From positions 1-64,000 of the forward strand of contig JAHYZV010000009.1 of assembly GCA_019424245.1 (NCBI GenBank): a stretch of 64,000 nt of DNA. The letters are read 5' to 3'. This DNA comes from Clostridiales bacterium (GTDB lineage Bacteria > Bacillota > Clostridia > Lachnospirales > Lachnospiraceae). The translations under genes were made by a program, and so were the position numbers. The notes under the pieces were generated by a model. The model was not told where the DNA came from. It saw only the letters and a program-made list of their open reading frames with translations, and did not search any database. The number at the start of each line of letters is the position of its first letter. Positions within the stretch are counted from its first letter, which is position 1. Of the stretch, positions 62,680 to 64,000 are shown one piece after another.

Positions 62680-62719
62680 AAGGGGTCTCCTTTTCTTTAC
62701 GATAAAATATCATAGTATG

Positions 62720-64000
62720 TCAGTCTTTAAATGTAACAATAGTCACGCCTTCGGCCCCTTCACCTATCTGTCCTAAGCGGAACTCTTTTATATAAGGTAT
62801 TCCACGAAGATAAGAGGTTATACCGGAGCGCAGTGCACCTGTGCCTTTACCATGTACAATTCTTACCTGTGGAATCTTCGCAATATATGCATCATCAAGA
62901 TATTTATCAAGTACTGCTATTGCTTCATCTACGGTATAACCAAGGAGATTTATTTCCGATGAAACAGAAGAAGACTTTGACATTTTGATTTTACTTGAAC
63001 CGCTGCCAGACTTTGAAGCTGCTGCTTTATTATCTTCTGGGTCTTTATAGCCTTTAAGGATAGCAAGATTTTTTATATCCATCTTGGTATTAAGGCTTCC
63101 TATAAGTACAGAAACCTGATTTTTGTTCTTGTGTACCTGTGTAACTGTACCTATAACATTCATAGTGAGAACCTTAACATGCATGCCAGGCTTGAATTCA
63201 GATATATCATGAGCCTTTATGGTCTGAGGTTTAACTGGTTCAAGTTTAAGCTTTTCCTGACGGTTGTTTATTTTTTCGCGTATTTCACTACGATGCTTTT
63301 CAAGCTCTTTGACTGACATACCATGCTTATTCATGGCATTAATAGTCTTATCTGCATATTCCTTGGCATCACGAAGTATGCGTGCAGCATCTTCGTTGGC
63401 TTTTCTTATGATTTTATCAGTACGCTCATCAAGCCTTTCAGTTTTCTTTGTGAGTTCAGCTTTTAGGGTCTTAATCTGTTCCTTATACTGAGCCAGCTCT
63501 TCGCGTTCTTTTTCAATAGTTACACGGCTTTGTTCAAGGTCTGTTACAAGATCTTCGAATCTTATATCTTCTGAATCAAGACGTCTTGAAGCATCAGCTA
63601 TGATTTCATCAGATAAGCCAAGCTTTTTTGATATTGCAAATGCATTACTTTTGCCAGGAATACCAATAAGAAGACGATAAGTAGGGCGAAGAGATTCAAC
63701 ATCAAACTCACAGCATGCATTTTCTACGCCATCAGTTGTAAGCGCATACATCTTGATTTCACTGTAGTGGGTTGTTGCCATAGTGGTTATTCCACGTTTG
63801 TGAAGATTATCAAGTATGGATATTGCGAGGGCTGCACCTTCAGTAGGATCAGTTCCGGCACCTATTTCATCAAACAATATAAGGCTTCTACTGTCAGCCT
63901 TCTTTAGGATATCAACAGTATTAGTCATATGTGAACTAAAGGTACTAAGACTCTGCTCAATACTCTGTTCATCACCGATATCAGCAAATATATCATCAAA
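62720..64000 (-). CDS. mutS2: MutS2 (partial: C-terminal part, 5' end outside the window)
   Basis: 427 codons to the window edge, open at the 5' side. The frame runs on without a stop through FADIGDEQSIEQSLSTFSSH (the MutS ATPase signature just past the Walker B), FDEIGAGTDPTEGAALA and ATTHYSEIK, then a long coiled coil (about 200 residues) and a C-terminal Smr domain with VRIVHGKGTGALRSG. MutS2 acts on collided ribosomes and on recombination intermediates. The first 350 or so residues, with the Walker A, are not in view. Confidence 0.95.
   Translation of the reverse strand, partial: FDDIFADIGDEQSIEQSLSTFSSHMTNTVDILKKADSRSLILFDEIGAGTDPTEGAALAISILDNLHKRGITTMATTHYSEIKMYALTTDGVENACCEFDVESLRPTYRLLIGIPGKSNAFAISKKLGLSDEIIADASRRLDSEDIRFEDLVTDLEQSRVTIEKEREELAQYKEQIKTLKAELTKKTERLDERTDKIIRKANEDAARILRDAKEYADKTINAMNKHGMSVKELEKHRSEIREKINNRQEKLKLEPVKPQTIKAHDISEFKPGMHVKVLTMNVIGTVTQVHKNKNQVSVLIGSLNTKMDIKNLAILKGYKDPEDNKAAASKSGSGSSKIKMSKSSSVSSEINLLGYTVDEAIAVLDKYLDDAYIAKIPQVRIVHGKGTGALRSGITSYLRGIPYIKEFRLGQIGEGAEGVTIVTFKD

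Overview
The window looks like a chromosomal segment of a low-GC, spore-forming-lineage Firmicute, most likely family Lachnospiraceae (Clostridia). The evidence is the AT-rich codon use, GGAGG-type ribosome binding sites, neighbourhoods typical of the family (DUF951-rpsF-ssb-rpsR-gdpP-rplI-dnaB; sua5/LMW-PTP/rpiB/dCMP deaminase ahead of an atp operon; spoVT-rqcP-yabP-yabQ-divIC-spoIIE-tilS-hpt-ftsH), and several sporulation genes (spoVT, yabP, yabQ, spoIIE, cwlD). I cannot assign genus or species. No phage, IS transposase or CRISPR array is visible; this is mostly core genome, with a few lineage-specific genes.

Layout. 1-420: three tRNAs (Asn, Glu, Cys) and a terminator. 0.5-3.5 kb: lipoprotein, Wzz-like protein, a degenerate CpsD-like ATPase and DUF951. 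3.5-8.9 kb: ribosome and replication genes (rpsF, ssb, rpsR, gdpP, rplI, dnaB). 9-13 kb: a 56-aa ferredoxin, a DUF1858 protein, mecA, and a Ser/Thr kinase-ATPase fusion with an adjacent ATPase. 13.2-18.3 kb: GH18 protein, CwlD-like amidase, Sua5, LMW phosphatase, RpiB and dCMP deaminase. 19.2-26.5 kb: the complete F1Fo ATP synthase operon, whose c-subunit carries a sodium-binding signature, followed by a YwmB-like gene. 27.5-40 kb: methyltransferase, two cell-envelope genes (one a class A PBP), PlsC, ApbE, a lipoprotein foldase, a SulP transporter and an amidohydrolase.

40.5-48.4 kb: the spoVT to ftsH cluster, in which SpoIIE lacks its whole membrane domain. 48.7-52.5 kb: GH13 amylase, a degenerate SGNH protein and trmD. 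52.8-60.4 kb: tRNA-Phe and tRNA-Gly, a GGDEF protein, an exonuclease, a small membrane peptide, an AIR-synthase-like protein, an Lrp regulator with an aminotransferase, CheX and TrmL. 60.4-64 kb (minus strand): a two-component system and the 3' part of mutS2, cut by the window edge.

Most worth a second look: (1) the kinase gene at 11 kb, whose glycine-loop region is encoded upstream of any usable start codon; (2) a 40-bp palindromic element, identical in two places, sitting directly ahead of the ribosome binding sites of the truncated spoIIE and of the histidine kinase; (3) the nested inverted repeats at 4.65-4.9 kb ahead of gdpP; (4) several proteins that keep a fold but have lost catalytic residues.
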